A stretch of DNA of 64,000 nt from Methanofastidiosum sp. (lineage in GTDB: Archaea; Methanobacteriota_B; Thermococci; Methanofastidiosales; Methanofastidiosaceae): NCBI GenBank assembly GCA_013178285.1, contig JABLXD010000002.1:1-64000 (forward strand), given 5' to 3'. Shown piece after piece: positions 26,709-35,232 of the stretch. A program made the translations under genes and the position numbers. The notes under the pieces were generated by a model. It did no database searches. It was not told the origin of the DNA and was given only the letters and a program-made list of their open reading frames with translations. Position 1 is the first letter of the stretch; every line of letters begins with the position of its first letter.

Positions 26709-26899
26709 TTTTTCCTCCAGTGCTAAAGGTTCATAAATGAACACTTATGGATATTATAACTAATATATAAATTTTTTGGTTTAATTTAAATAAATTAATA
26801 ATAATTTAAAATAAATAATATATAATTAATAATTGATTATTAATAATCTAGCTTAAACTTATCAGTAAATCTTTTATATATTTCATAAAACTCAAATCC

Positions 26900-27181
26900 A
26901 TGGTAAAAGAAGTACATGCGGCACATATATTAGTTAAATCCGAAGTATTGGCTAAAGAAATACTAGAAAAAATAAACAGAGGAGACAAATTCTCTGAACT
27001 AGCAAAAAAATACTCAGAATGCCCTTCGGGAAAAAAGGGTGGCGATCTAGGATTTTTTTCAAGACAGAAAATGGTAAAAGAATTTGAAAAGGCTGCTTTC
27101 GAAGGGAATGTCGGTTCTGTAGTTGGCCCTATTAAAACTCAATTTGGATGGCACCTTATTAAAATACTTGAAAAGAAATAA
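26900..27181 (+). CDS. Parvulin-type peptidyl-prolyl isomerase
   Basis: This 93-residue protein is a single parvulin domain: VHAAHILVKSE, FSELAKKYSECPSGKKGGDLGFF, and VGPIKTQFGWHLIKI. It has no signal peptide, so it acts in the cytoplasm as a folding helper that isomerises X-Pro bonds. Short cytoplasmic parvulins are found in some archaea and bacteria. TTTTATATA about 27 bases upstream suggests a leaderless message. Confidence 0.95.
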   Translation: MVKEVHAAHILVKSEVLAKEILEKINRGDKFSELAKKYSECPSGKKGGDLGFFSRQKMVKEFEKAAFEGNVGSVVGPIKTQFGWHLIKILEKK

Positions 27182-27182
27182 T

Positions 27183-27425
27183 TTATCTTTTTAATTTTGT
27201 AACTATATCTCCCCAGTCATCATATATTAATATCTCTGCCATCTGGGTTTCTTCATTTTCTTTTATCACTAAATCCCCATACTTACTGAAAAATCTCATA
27301 AGATCCTTCAAGTCTAGAAATTCTTTGATCCAATAGTTATTATTTTGATTAAATTCTGCACCTTCACAGGGGGGGTCTTCTGGATTTGAACTGTTTTTAC
27401 TTATCCTAGATATAACAAATTTCAT
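27183..27425 (-). CDS. Conserved-looking small protein of unknown function (80 aa)
   Basis: The gene has a strong ribosome-binding site (AAGGAGG shortly before ATG 27425). The 80-residue product begins MKFVISRISKNSS, has a DPPCEGAEF motif, an aromatic-rich middle (NNNYWIKEFLDLKDLMRFF) and an acidic end. It appears to be a small soluble alpha/beta protein. I recognise no family. Its stop is two bases from the stop of the convergent parvulin gene. Confidence 0.7.
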   Translation of the reverse strand: MKFVISRISKNSSNPEDPPCEGAEFNQNNNYWIKEFLDLKDLMRFFSKYGDLVIKENEETQMAEILIYDDWGDIVTKLKR

Positions 27426-27533
27426 TTTACCTCCTTCTGTTTTTTTATTTTACTCCAAATACTAACTATGTAGTTTAATTCTTATATATTTTACTATAAG
27501 AAAACTTAAATAAAGAACTTTTTCTTTACTTTC

Positions 27534-28124
27534 ATGGAAGTTGAAGCTATTATTTTTGATGTTGATGGTGTCTTACTTGATTCTTTTGAAAGTTGGTTTA
27601 CATCTTTTAATCAAACATTAGTTGAATTTGGAAAGGAACAAGTTGATAGAGAAACATATAGAAAGATATTCTGGGGCCCTTCAGTAGAAGAAGATTTAAG
27701 GAGATATAATCTAGGGGCAGATGCAGTTGAAGCTGCTTTGAGAAATCAAAGAAATAATGTTCATTTAATGAAACTGCATGAAAAAGTTCATGAAACTCTA
27801 GAATCTTTGAAAGGATTCAGACTGGGCGTAGCAACAAATACTCCTAGAATAAATCTTGACAAAACTTTTAACTATTTTGACCTATATAAATACTTTGAAG
27901 TAGTGATGTGTTTTGATGACGTACAGAGACCAAAACCTTATCCCGATATGATTCTAAAAGCTTCAGAAATCTTAAACATGCCAGTTACAAAAATGCTCTT
28001 TGTAGGGGACACAGAATCAGATATGGCTGCAGCTAAAGGTGCTGGATGTAATTTCATAGGGATAAAAATAGGAGATAAAAAAGTTGATGGAATAAAAGAT
28101 TTACTACCTATTTTATACTCTTGA
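27534..28124 (+). CDS. HAD-superfamily phosphatase, phosphoglycolate phosphatase-like
   Basis: The 196-residue protein starts with the HAD nucleophile motif [10 protein letters not shown], has a small helical cap (about residues 18-80), motif II around VATNTPR, the lysine in [10 protein letters not shown] and motif [19 protein letters not shown]. It hydrolyses a small phosphate ester; phosphoglycolate and similar sugars are typical. AAACTTAAATAAAG about 25 bases upstream implies a leaderless message. Its last 12 bases overlap the end of the minus-strand L40e gene. Confidence 0.88.
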   Translation: MEVEAIIFDVDGVLLDSFESWFTSFNQTLVEFGKEQVDRETYRKIFWGPSVEEDLRRYNLGADAVEAALRNQRNNVHLMKLHEKVHETLESLKGFRLGVATNTPRINLDKTFNYFDLYKYFEVVMCFDDVQRPKPYPDMILKASEILNMPVTKMLFVGDTESDMAAAKGAGCNFIGIKIGDKKVDGIKDLLPILYS

Positions 28125-28256
28125 TTCTTTAGCTTTTCCTCTCAATCCTGAATAACCACATTTTCTGCAGCTTTCAGCTTTCCAGGGATTTCTCGCGTTA
28201 CATTTCATGCAAATCTTTACATGAAAAAGTCTCTTTTCTGCTAACTCGTTCTTCAT
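28113..28256 (-). CDS. rpl40e: Ribosomal protein L40e (47 aa)
   Basis: This very short gene is easy to miss. The 47-residue product starts [19 protein letters not shown] and continues [18 protein letters not shown], giving the zinc-binding pattern C-x2-C-x10-C-x2-C of archaeal L40e, with a basic tail ending KESRV. It is a structural protein of the large ribosomal subunit. Its ATG overlaps the tsr3 stop as TAATG, so the two are translationally coupled. The tsr3-L40e pairing supports both assignments. Confidence 0.95.
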   Translation of the reverse strand: MKNELAEKRLFHVKICMKCNARNPWKAESCRKCGYSGLRGKAKESRV

Positions 28257-28795
28257 TAAATCTCCTCTGTAGAACCCTTTCTGTTCTTAATCCCTTTTAA
28301 ATATTTCTCTTGGAAATCTAAGACTTCGTCTCCATCCTTAGATTTCGAGTATCCTTCTAGTAATTCCATGTTTATCTTGAAAAATTCTCCACCCCAGTTA
28401 AAAGTAGATAGAAGTCTTTTTGCGTGCTCTTTCTCCCCCAGTATATACAATGCACCAGCAAAAGCTTCTGCAGTAGATAACTTACCTGGTTTCCCGTAGT
28501 TTACTGGATTTGATGGTACTAAAAAAGGCAGAATTCTTCCTTTTACTCGTGATTTTATTATATCAAAGCTCTTTTCTGCTTCAGCCCAAGAACAATCTAG
28601 GGCTGCAATGCCTTTCTTTGAATATTTTATATCTGCTGGTGACAAAACTTCCTTAGAAAATGGATTTAGCAAAATACAATTGTAGGGTAGGCCCATTACA
28701 TTTTTTACGAATTTTACTTCGCCAAACTTTTGCAGTCTGTGAGCGGTGCATTTCTTAGGATCGTCTTGGCCTAAGTTATATACTATGAGCTTCAC
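28256..28795 (-). CDS. tsr3: Tsr3-type rRNA aminocarboxypropyltransferase (DUF367)
   Basis: The protein of about 179 residues shows [13 protein letters not shown], the [17 protein letters not shown] segment, [34 protein letters not shown] and [16 protein letters not shown]. These define Tsr3, which transfers the acp group from SAM to a small-subunit rRNA nucleotide late in ribosome maturation. GTG at 28795 is preferred because a TATA-like TCTTTTATTA lies about 25 bases upstream; TTG at 28804 is also in frame. It is paired with rpl40e. Confidence 0.92.
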   Translation of the reverse strand: MKLIVYNLGQDDPKKCTAHRLQKFGEVKFVKNVMGLPYNCILLNPFSKEVLSPADIKYSKKGIAALDCSWAEAEKSFDIIKSRVKGRILPFLVPSNPVNYGKPGKLSTAEAFAGALYILGEKEHAKRLLSTFNWGGEFFKINMELLEGYSKSKDGDEVLDFQEKYLKGIKNRKGSTEEI

Positions 28796-28865
28796 AAATG
28801 ACAAATATTTTGGCCTAATAAAAGATTTTCTAAAGTTTTAAATAGAGCTTTCCTTTTTTTTAGTT

Positions 28866-29516
28866 ATGCATAGCGCCATTGTCTTTGATCTAGATGGGGT
28901 AATAATAGAATCTCACTCTTCATGGGAAAGACTACATGAATATTTCGGTGCAGATGAAGAAAAAAGACAGGAAAATATGAATAGATATTTTTCCAAAGAA
29001 ATAGACTATGGCCAATGGATAAGGGAAGATGTTTCTTTGTGGAGAAGGGATGGGAGATACCCCCATAAAAATCAAGTTGAAGACGCACTTAAGAATTATG
29101 TTTTTATTGATGGATCAAAAGAATGTATAAAAATCCTAAAGAAAAATGAATTCAAACTTTTTATTGTTTCGGCAGGGATTGATCTTTTGGCCCAAAATGC
29201 AGGCAGTGTTTTAGGAATAAATGATATTTGGGCGAATGGGTTTCAGTATGATGAAAAAGGCTACCTTACCGGTGGAGATGTCTGGCGAGTAGATTTATTG
29301 AGAAAAGATAAAGTGATGGATCAGATTATAGAAAAATATCATTTAAAAAAACAAGAAATTATTTCTGTAGGGGACTCTAAATATGACATTCCTATGTTTG
29401 AATTATCGGGTTTTTCAATAGCTTTTGATCCAAAAGATGAAGAAGTTAAAAAGAAAGCAGATGCAACTATTTGTGAAAAAAACCTTTTAAGGATTTTAGA
29501 CTATATCGATTTATGA
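28866..29516 (+). CDS. HAD-superfamily phosphatase, phosphoserine phosphatase-like
   Basis: The 216-residue protein has the motif I FDLDGVIIES, an insertion cap with a WIREDVSLWRR stretch, motif II IVSAGIDLLAQNAG, and motif IV ISVGDSKYDIPMFELSGFSIAF followed by a KKKADATI region, all typical of the SerB-like branch. Serine biosynthesis is possible; other phosphate esters cannot be excluded. TTTTAAATAG about 27 bases upstream suggests a leaderless message. Its stop overlaps the start of the next gene (ATGA). Confidence 0.87.
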   Translation: MHSAIVFDLDGVIIESHSSWERLHEYFGADEEKRQENMNRYFSKEIDYGQWIREDVSLWRRDGRYPHKNQVEDALKNYVFIDGSKECIKILKKNEFKLFIVSAGIDLLAQNAGSVLGINDIWANGFQYDEKGYLTGGDVWRVDLLRKDKVMDQIIEKYHLKKQEIISVGDSKYDIPMFELSGFSIAFDPKDEEVKKKADATICEKNLLRILDYIDL

Positions 29517-29746
29517 AGGATGCCCATATTGAAATTGTGTATATTCATGAAAAAGCAAAGGACATAGAAAGGCTCCTTAGAATTGAGGAAGATAGCTCTC
29601 CTTTTTACAAAACTAAGTCCCAAATTAAAACTGAAGGCAATATTCTAAAAATCGAAATAGAATCTGAAGACATTCCTGCATTAAGGGGTTCTTTTAATAC
29701 TTTTATGAACTGGCTTATGGCCATTGAAGAAGGAATGAAATTATAA
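29513..29746 (+). CDS. KEOPS complex subunit Pcc1-like
   Basis: This 77-residue protein fits Pcc1: a beta strand start (AHIEIVYI), a helix, an IKTEGNILKIEIESEDIPALRGSFNTFMNWLMAIEE segment in which DIPALRGSFN is the family signature. Pcc1 forms dimers that hold Kae1 in the KEOPS complex, which makes the t6A base of ANN-decoding tRNAs. It overlaps the preceding HAD gene by four bases. The other KEOPS subunits are not in this window. Confidence 0.85.
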   Translation: MKDAHIEIVYIHEKAKDIERLLRIEEDSSPFYKTKSQIKTEGNILKIEIESEDIPALRGSFNTFMNWLMAIEEGMKL

Positions 29747-29758
29747 AAATAAAAAAAA

Positions 29759-31000
29759 TTATTTTAGGCCAAGTGTTTTCTTGTTAAGAATAACTTTGTG
29801 TGCTTTTAACCTAATTGCATTAATTCTTATGAAGCCTTTGGAATCAGTCTGATCGAATCCACCCTCTACATCCATACTAGATAGATCTTTGTTGTATAGT
29901 GATGTTGGGGATTCCCTTCCGAGTATAAACACGTTACCTTTGTATAATCCAATGACTACTTTTCCATCGATGTACTCCTGACTCTTGTTGAATGCTGCCA
30001 TCAAAAAGTCCATCTCGGGCGAGTACCAGAATCCGTTATAGATTAGCTCTGCAAACTTTGGTTCTAGTGTCTGTTTTAAGTGCATAACCTCTCTGTCCAT
30101 TGCTATTCCTTCAATGTCCCTATGGGCTGCCCAAAGTATTGTTGCGCCAGGGGTTTCATAAACTCCTCTGCTCTTAATGCCTACAAACCTATTCTCAACG
30201 ATGTCAATCCTGCCAACACCGTTTTCTTTTGCAAGTTCATTTAGATACAGGAACATCTCTAACGGTTTAGTTTTTACAGTTCCATTGTCTTTATTTGTTA
30301 CCTTAATTGGAAGTCCATTTTTGAAATCAATTTCGATTACTGCTTGCTTATTAGGGGCGTCCATTGGAGATTTTGTTATCTCAAACATGTCTTCTGTGGG
30401 AGTAAGCATTGGATCTTCAAGAATTCCGGCCTCGTGGCTTAGATGCATTAAATTACCATCTTCACTGTAAGGTTTTGAAACTGAAGCCTTAATAGGTATA
30501 CCTTTTGATTCCGCATATTTTATCAAGTCGGGCCTACCCTGGAACTGCTGTAAGTACTTTGGAATCTTCCAAGGGGCTATTACATGTATAGAAGGATTTA
30601 ATGCATAATAAGTTAGCTCAAATCTAACCTGATCGTTACCCTTTCCAGTAGCTCCGTGCGCAACGTATTTTGCTTTTTCTTTTTGAGCAATTTCAATCTG
30701 TTTTTTTGCAATTAAAGGTCTTGCAAGTGAGGTGCCTAAAAGATACCTGTTTTCGTACATAGCATTTCCTTTTAATGCCTGAAATATAAAGTCCGTGACA
30801 AATTCAGACCTTAAATCTTCAACATAGACTTTCGTTGCTCCACATTTAATCGCTTTTTCTTTAGCGGCGTTGAGATCTTCATCTTGCCCTACATCTGCAA
30901 TGAAACATATGACATCGTATCCCTCATCTATCAACCAAGTCAAGATAACGCTGGTATCAAGACCGCCAGAATAAGCCAAAACAACTTTATCTTTTGCCAT
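29759..31000 (-). CDS. argG: Argininosuccinate synthase
   Basis: The 413-residue enzyme joins citrulline and aspartate using ATP. It starts [16 protein letters not shown], the PP-loop that binds ATP, followed by [29 protein letters not shown] and the [18 protein letters not shown] segment. Length is normal. No argH or other arginine gene lies next to it; it is monocistronic with its own upstream interval (31001-31078). Confidence 0.97.
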   Translation of the reverse strand: MAKDKVVLAYSGGLDTSVILTWLIDEGYDVICFIADVGQDEDLNAAKEKAIKCGATKVYVEDLRSEFVTDFIFQALKGNAMYENRYLLGTSLARPLIAKKQIEIAQKEKAKYVAHGATGKGNDQVRFELTYYALNPSIHVIAPWKIPKYLQQFQGRPDLIKYAESKGIPIKASVSKPYSEDGNLMHLSHEAGILEDPMLTPTEDMFEITKSPMDAPNKQAVIEIDFKNGLPIKVTNKDNGTVKTKPLEMFLYLNELAKENGVGRIDIVENRFVGIKSRGVYETPGATILWAAHRDIEGIAMDREVMHLKQTLEPKFAELIYNGFWYSPEMDFLMAAFNKSQEYIDGKVVIGLYKGNVFILGRESPTSLYNKDLSSMDVEGGFDQTDSKGFIRINAIRLKAHKVILNKKTLGLK

Positions 31001-31078
31001 TATAATCGCCGTGCATGAGGTATAAAGTCTGCTTAAAAGAATAACGACCAGGTTAAAACTTTTTATTCTCTATTTGTT

Positions 31079-32182
31079 TTAAATAATACTTTCTTGTTCA
31101 ATAATAATTATTCGATTGCCCACTGTTGCAGCCTTTAAATTATCTCCTATTTTTAATTCGCGTTTTAATCGAATTTCCTCTTTTGAAATATAAAATGTTT
31201 CATAATCCCCAGAAAGCTTCATCATCTGGTACCTTTCAGGAGTAACTTCTGTAACCGATAGATCTATTATTTCAAGTAAATCTTTATCTATTATGCTAAT
31301 TGTCTCTTTTTTAAGCTCCTTTTCAAACTCTTTTGCTTTTATACTTAAGATGCCCCCATCTTCAAGGGATGTGAGTTTGAAGTTCTCCCCTGCAATATCA
31401 AGTAAATAAAGGTGATTACGATAATATGCATATCTTTGGGCCAGGTTTTTTAATCTAACGGTGACCGTAGTTCTGTAAATCTTTTTTCCTGAATCCCTGT
31501 CAAGACCCATAAGTTTATGTGATTCTCCCATAGATCCACTGAATCTCTTGATAAGATCATTTGCAATCTTTCTTGCTGCAGATAAAGACCCCATATATAC
31601 ATCTATACCTTCTTTGAGCTCTTCTACTCTTGCTATAAATGCCATTCTATCTTTTGATATCAATCTATCAGAAAGTTCATCAATAATGGCCATTATGTCA
31701 TTTGCTTTTTCTAGCTCTATTTTTTTCTCTTCATTTCTTATCTGAAGTATTGCTTCATAGTACCCTCCATAGAATCTTGAGCATCTCTGGCACTGCTCCC
31801 CAGAAAGTAGTATTTCAGTTGAAGCGCTCATGTCGAAAGAGGGGTCCTTGTGAAAAGGCCTTATCATAACATTTATTTTAGTAATGTTGCCTTCTTCAGA
31901 AAACTCAATTTTTGCCTGAATTTTCTTATTTTTATTAGAGAATTCTGAAACAAAGTCAATTTCTCCATTTGAAGAAACATTATTTTTGATAATTTCGTTT
32001 ATAAATAAAGCCTTATCTTCAAGGGTGTTCCACCTGTTTGTGTAGTAGGAATTACAACTTTTACAGTAAGGAACTTTTATTCTAGAAGGTATCGAAAATT
32101 GAAATGATTCTCTTAAGTAGCACTCTTTGCACCTCCCATCTGTAAGGATATCCTCCTTGCCACAAACAAAGCATTTTTCCAT
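31079..32182 (-). CDS. nmd3: NMD3-family ribosome biogenesis protein
   Basis: The 367-residue protein has N-terminal zinc-binding cysteine pairs (CFVCG, CKECY, CKSCN) and a later CQRCSRFYGGYYEAILQIR motif characteristic of NMD3. In eukaryotes NMD3 escorts the 60S subunit; in archaea it is thought to act in large-subunit maturation. The C-terminal part is basic beta-rich sequence. A TATA box about 25 bases before ATG 32182 suggests a leaderless message. It is transcribed downstream of fttA and DUF424 but with its own promoter. Confidence 0.9.
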   Translation of the reverse strand: MEKCFVCGKEDILTDGRCKECYLRESFQFSIPSRIKVPYCKSCNSYYTNRWNTLEDKALFINEIIKNNVSSNGEIDFVSEFSNKNKKIQAKIEFSEEGNITKINVMIRPFHKDPSFDMSASTEILLSGEQCQRCSRFYGGYYEAILQIRNEEKKIELEKANDIMAIIDELSDRLISKDRMAFIARVEELKEGIDVYMGSLSAARKIANDLIKRFSGSMGESHKLMGLDRDSGKKIYRTTVTVRLKNLAQRYAYYRNHLYLLDIAGENFKLTSLEDGGILSIKAKEFEKELKKETISIIDKDLLEIIDLSVTEVTPERYQMMKLSGDYETFYISKEEIRLKRELKIGDNLKAATVGNRIIIIEQESII

Positions 32183-32231
32183 AATACTAAGAAAGATATA
32201 ATATTTAAATTACTTTTTATAGAATAATACC

Positions 32232-32534
32232 TTATAGCTTAGCCATTTGCGCATGTAAAGTTTTGTCTATTACTAGGATGCATTCTTTACTAATTAAGCC
32301 TTCTTCCAATGCTATTTTTATAATATCCTTGCCTACAAGATTAAGAATAGTGGCATCTTTCATATGTGGCAGTATATCCTCTTTTTGGCCCTTGTTTTTG
32401 CCATAAAAAGCTTTTTTTACATCTATTTTAATTCCCTTTTCATCACATGAGAAACTTTTGTCAAGAGTATCTTCATCACATACTGCCACGATTAACTCTT
32501 TTCCCTGGTAGTACAAAGCATAATAAAATTCCAT
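32232..32534 (-). CDS. DUF424 family protein
   Basis: The 100-residue protein matches the archaeal DUF424 family: GKELIVAVCDEDTLDKSF, IKIDVKKAFYGKNKGQK, DATILNLVGKDIIKIALEEGLIS and a C-terminal LHAQMAKL. Members are often found with translation or ribosome genes, as here between aCPSF1 and NMD3. The role is unknown. It starts nine bases after the aCPSF1 stop. Confidence 0.88.
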   Translation of the reverse strand: MEFYYALYYQGKELIVAVCDEDTLDKSFSCDEKGIKIDVKKAFYGKNKGQKEDILPHMKDATILNLVGKDIIKIALEEGLISKECILVIDKTLHAQMAKL

Positions 32535-32542
32535 TTTTTTAC

Positions 32543-34468
32543 CTAACTTAATCTTATTGTTTCAAGATTTGAAGGGGCTTTTGTTTCAATTCTGAATTTC
32601 CTATAAATTGTACTTGCAAAGTCTGTGCATTTTGCAGGATCTCCATGACCAGTTATAATTTTTTCAGGTCTTGGATTTAATCTCTTAATAAATTCCATTA
32701 GCTCATTTCTATCTGAGTGCCCTGAAAATCCGTCAACAGTATAAACTTTCATCCTGATATTAATCAATTCATTTTTTCCGTTTGCCCCCATAAGAGGAAG
32801 TTCTGTCATTCCTTTCTGGACCTTTCTTCCAAGTGAACCCTCTCCTTGGTAACTGACAAAAACTATTGAGTTTCTAACATCGTCTGCTAATGACTTAAAA
32901 TATTCTACTGAGGGCCCCCCTACAAGCATGCCGCTAGTTGCAAGGATAATACAAGGTGGCCCTTCAATTATGCTCTTTCTCTTGTCACTAGTACTTACAT
33001 TTTCAAATGTTTCAGATAAGAATGGATTTTTACCCTGGTGGAATATCATTTCTCTTATCTCTTTTGAGAGGTATTCTGGATAAGCGGTATGGATAGCAGT
33101 TGCCTCCCATATCATTCCATCTAGATAAACTGGCATTTTTTCTAATGCCCCTCCTTCCATTAGTTCTTCTAGAACAAGCATGATTTCTTGGGATCTTCCG
33201 ACAGAAAGTACTGGGATTAAGACTTTGCCCCCTTGGGAAGTTGTATCATAGATTATTTTTAAAAGATTTTTCTCTGCTTCCCCTCTGGGCATCTGCATGT
33301 CGTGGGATCCTCCGTATGTTGCTTCAATTAGTAATGACTCCAGACGTGGGAATTTGAAGCTAGCTTTTTCCAAAAGTTTTGAAGTTTCAAAGTTGAAATC
33401 TCCTGTGTAAACAATATTGTGAAGCCCATTTCCTACGTGTAAGTGAACCATGGCAGACCCAAGGATGTGGCCAGCATTATGGAATGTTAATCTGATATCA
33501 GGAGAGATATCCCTAACTTCTTTATAGTCAACAGGTATGGTATGATGGATGACGCTTTTTACATCTTTTCTTGTATAAGGTATGGGATTATTTTCTTTAG
33601 CTGCAATATCAATATAGTCTAACTGCAGCATAGTCATTAAATCCCTTGTAGGTGGTGTGCAGTAAACTGGACCTTCGTAGCCATATTTGTAAAGATAAGG
33701 AACAAATCCACAATGGTCAAGGTGAGCGTGACTTACTATTATTGCGTCAAGTTCCTTCGCATTAAGGATATATTTGAATTCAGGAGAATCTAAATGAGGA
33801 TATGCATGTTTTGGATCACTAGTTGCTACATTGACCCCACAATCCAACAAAACTTTAGATTCAGGGGTCTGAAGTAGAATGCAAGACCTCCCCACTTCCC
33901 TAAATCCTCCAAGAAGAGTTACTCTAATCCATTCAGAACGTACATCCTGAGATCTATAAATTCTATGGCCTATCTTCTTTAATATAGACTTTCTCTCATC
34001 CGCCTCTTTTTGAAGTGTGGATCTGACAGCTTTTATTGTATCGGATTGTAAAGGGGGCGTCCTTCTTACGATAGGGGCCCATCTTACTACTCTTGTAATA
34101 TCTCTCAATGTCTGCCCTGATTTTCCGATTACAAGCCCTGGTTTTTTTGCCTCAATTATTACTTCTGAAGCTGAGGGATCAAATGTTATATCAGTTATCT
34201 CCGCTTCTTCTGGAACAATATTTTTAATTTTGGCTACTGCTTCTTCTTCCGTAGTTAGAACAGCAGAATCAGGTTTTACAATGATCCTTTTTCTAAGATT
34301 CTTTGCTAGCTCTTTTACTATTTCACCGTCATCAACTAGCATTCCGGGATTTCTGGTGTATATAACGACCTCGGGGCCCTCAAAGTCTATATTAGTAATG
34401 ACTGCGCCAGGAGGTATGTTTTCCGTTACAACGTTTTTAATTTCTTTAAGTATCTCCTCTGAAGACAA
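32543..34468 (-). CDS. fttA: aCPSF1/FttA: KH-domain metallo-beta-lactamase ribonuclease, transcription terminator
   Basis: The 641-residue protein has the aCPSF1 layout. Two N-terminal KH-like RNA-binding regions (about residues 1-140, with GLVIGKSGQTLRDIT) precede a metallo-beta-lactamase core with SHAHLDHCG and a beta-CASP domain with VYLDGMIWEATAIHTAYPEYL, followed by SGHSDRNEL and TGHGDP. Archaeal aCPSF1, also called FttA, cleaves nascent RNA at U-rich sites and ends transcription. The start is TTG at 34468 with GGTGAG upstream. A key global factor, found as a single copy here. Confidence 0.96.
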   Translation of the reverse strand: MSSEEILKEIKNVVTENIPPGAVITNIDFEGPEVVIYTRNPGMLVDDGEIVKELAKNLRKRIIVKPDSAVLTTEEEAVAKIKNIVPEEAEITDITFDPSASEVIIEAKKPGLVIGKSGQTLRDITRVVRWAPIVRRTPPLQSDTIKAVRSTLQKEADERKSILKKIGHRIYRSQDVRSEWIRVTLLGGFREVGRSCILLQTPESKVLLDCGVNVATSDPKHAYPHLDSPEFKYILNAKELDAIIVSHAHLDHCGFVPYLYKYGYEGPVYCTPPTRDLMTMLQLDYIDIAAKENNPIPYTRKDVKSVIHHTIPVDYKEVRDISPDIRLTFHNAGHILGSAMVHLHVGNGLHNIVYTGDFNFETSKLLEKASFKFPRLESLLIEATYGGSHDMQMPRGEAEKNLLKIIYDTTSQGGKVLIPVLSVGRSQEIMLVLEELMEGGALEKMPVYLDGMIWEATAIHTAYPEYLSKEIREMIFHQGKNPFLSETFENVSTSDKRKSIIEGPPCIILATSGMLVGGPSVEYFKSLADDVRNSIVFVSYQGEGSLGRKVQKGMTELPLMGANGKNELINIRMKVYTVDGFSGHSDRNELMEFIKRLNPRPEKIITGHGDPAKCTDFASTIYRKFRIETKAPSNLETIRLS

Positions 34469-34526
34469 GAACTCACCTAATTTCTTAAGAATATGCGATA
34501 AATAATAATTAAAATAAAAAAGAGAA

Positions 34527-35144
34527 TTAATTCTGATTCTTTATGCCCATAATTTCTTCATCAGAAAGTTCTCTGTAGCCGTCTTTATCGATAACGGCCA
34601 TTGTAATGCCATTTCCAGTAGCAAGGTCCCTTTCTATTGCAGCGTTAATTGCCTTAATTGCAACAGATGCACCTTCTTCCCAGCTCATGCCATCTCTATA
34701 CATAGATTCTAAAACACCGTATGCAACAAGAGAGCCTGATCCAGTTGAAATGGCCTTATCTTCATTTACTCCACCTATGGGGTCAATTGAATATGCTATT
34801 GGTTTTTCATCAAAACCTGCGACCACAAGCCATGCTATTAATGGGTAATACCTCTGGCCATGTAGTATGTGTGAAGTCAATGTGGCAAGTGACCTAGTAG
34901 ACATCTTTGCGCCGTTTTTCATCTTGTATAGATTTACTTCGGCTCTTAAAGACCCTATCAAACTCTGAATATCACCTACACTACCTGCTACTGTTGCTCC
35001 AATGTAATCATCAATTTTGTATACTTTCTTTACATTTTTATGGGCTACTAAATAACCCATTGATGCTCTTCTATCTGTTGCTAATACTACAGCATCCTTA
35101 CATACAATAGCTACTGTAGTAGTACCTTTTTTAATATCTTCCAC
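34527..35144 (-). CDS. psmB: Proteasome beta subunit
   Basis: The 205-residue protein has a short propeptide MEDIKKG, after which self-cleavage would expose Thr8 of TTTVAIVCKDAVVLATDRRASMG as the catalytic N-terminus. Other family residues are the GS of SGSGSLVAYGVLE and the VIDKDGYREL end. It forms the inner rings of the 20S proteasome. Translation starts at GTG with GAGGTGA upstream, and two TATA-like elements lie at about 35185-35222. The alpha subunit is not in this window. Confidence 0.97.
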   Translation of the reverse strand: MEDIKKGTTTVAIVCKDAVVLATDRRASMGYLVAHKNVKKVYKIDDYIGATVAGSVGDIQSLIGSLRAEVNLYKMKNGAKMSTRSLATLTSHILHGQRYYPLIAWLVVAGFDEKPIAYSIDPIGGVNEDKAISTGSGSLVAYGVLESMYRDGMSWEEGASVAIKAINAAIERDLATGNGITMAVIDKDGYRELSDEEIMGIKNQN

Positions 35145-35232
35145 TAAATCACCTCAAAATAATTAGTTAAATAATAAGAAGTTAACTGATTTTTATAACT
35201 TAAAATCATATTTAAATCTTTTGGTAATAAAA

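Noticed and set aside
31000-31030. Nine-codon ORF with a terminal Arg codon overlapping the argG start, as an arginine leader
   Set aside because: Only one Arg codon, no ribosome-binding site, and it overlaps the start codon rather than preceding it.
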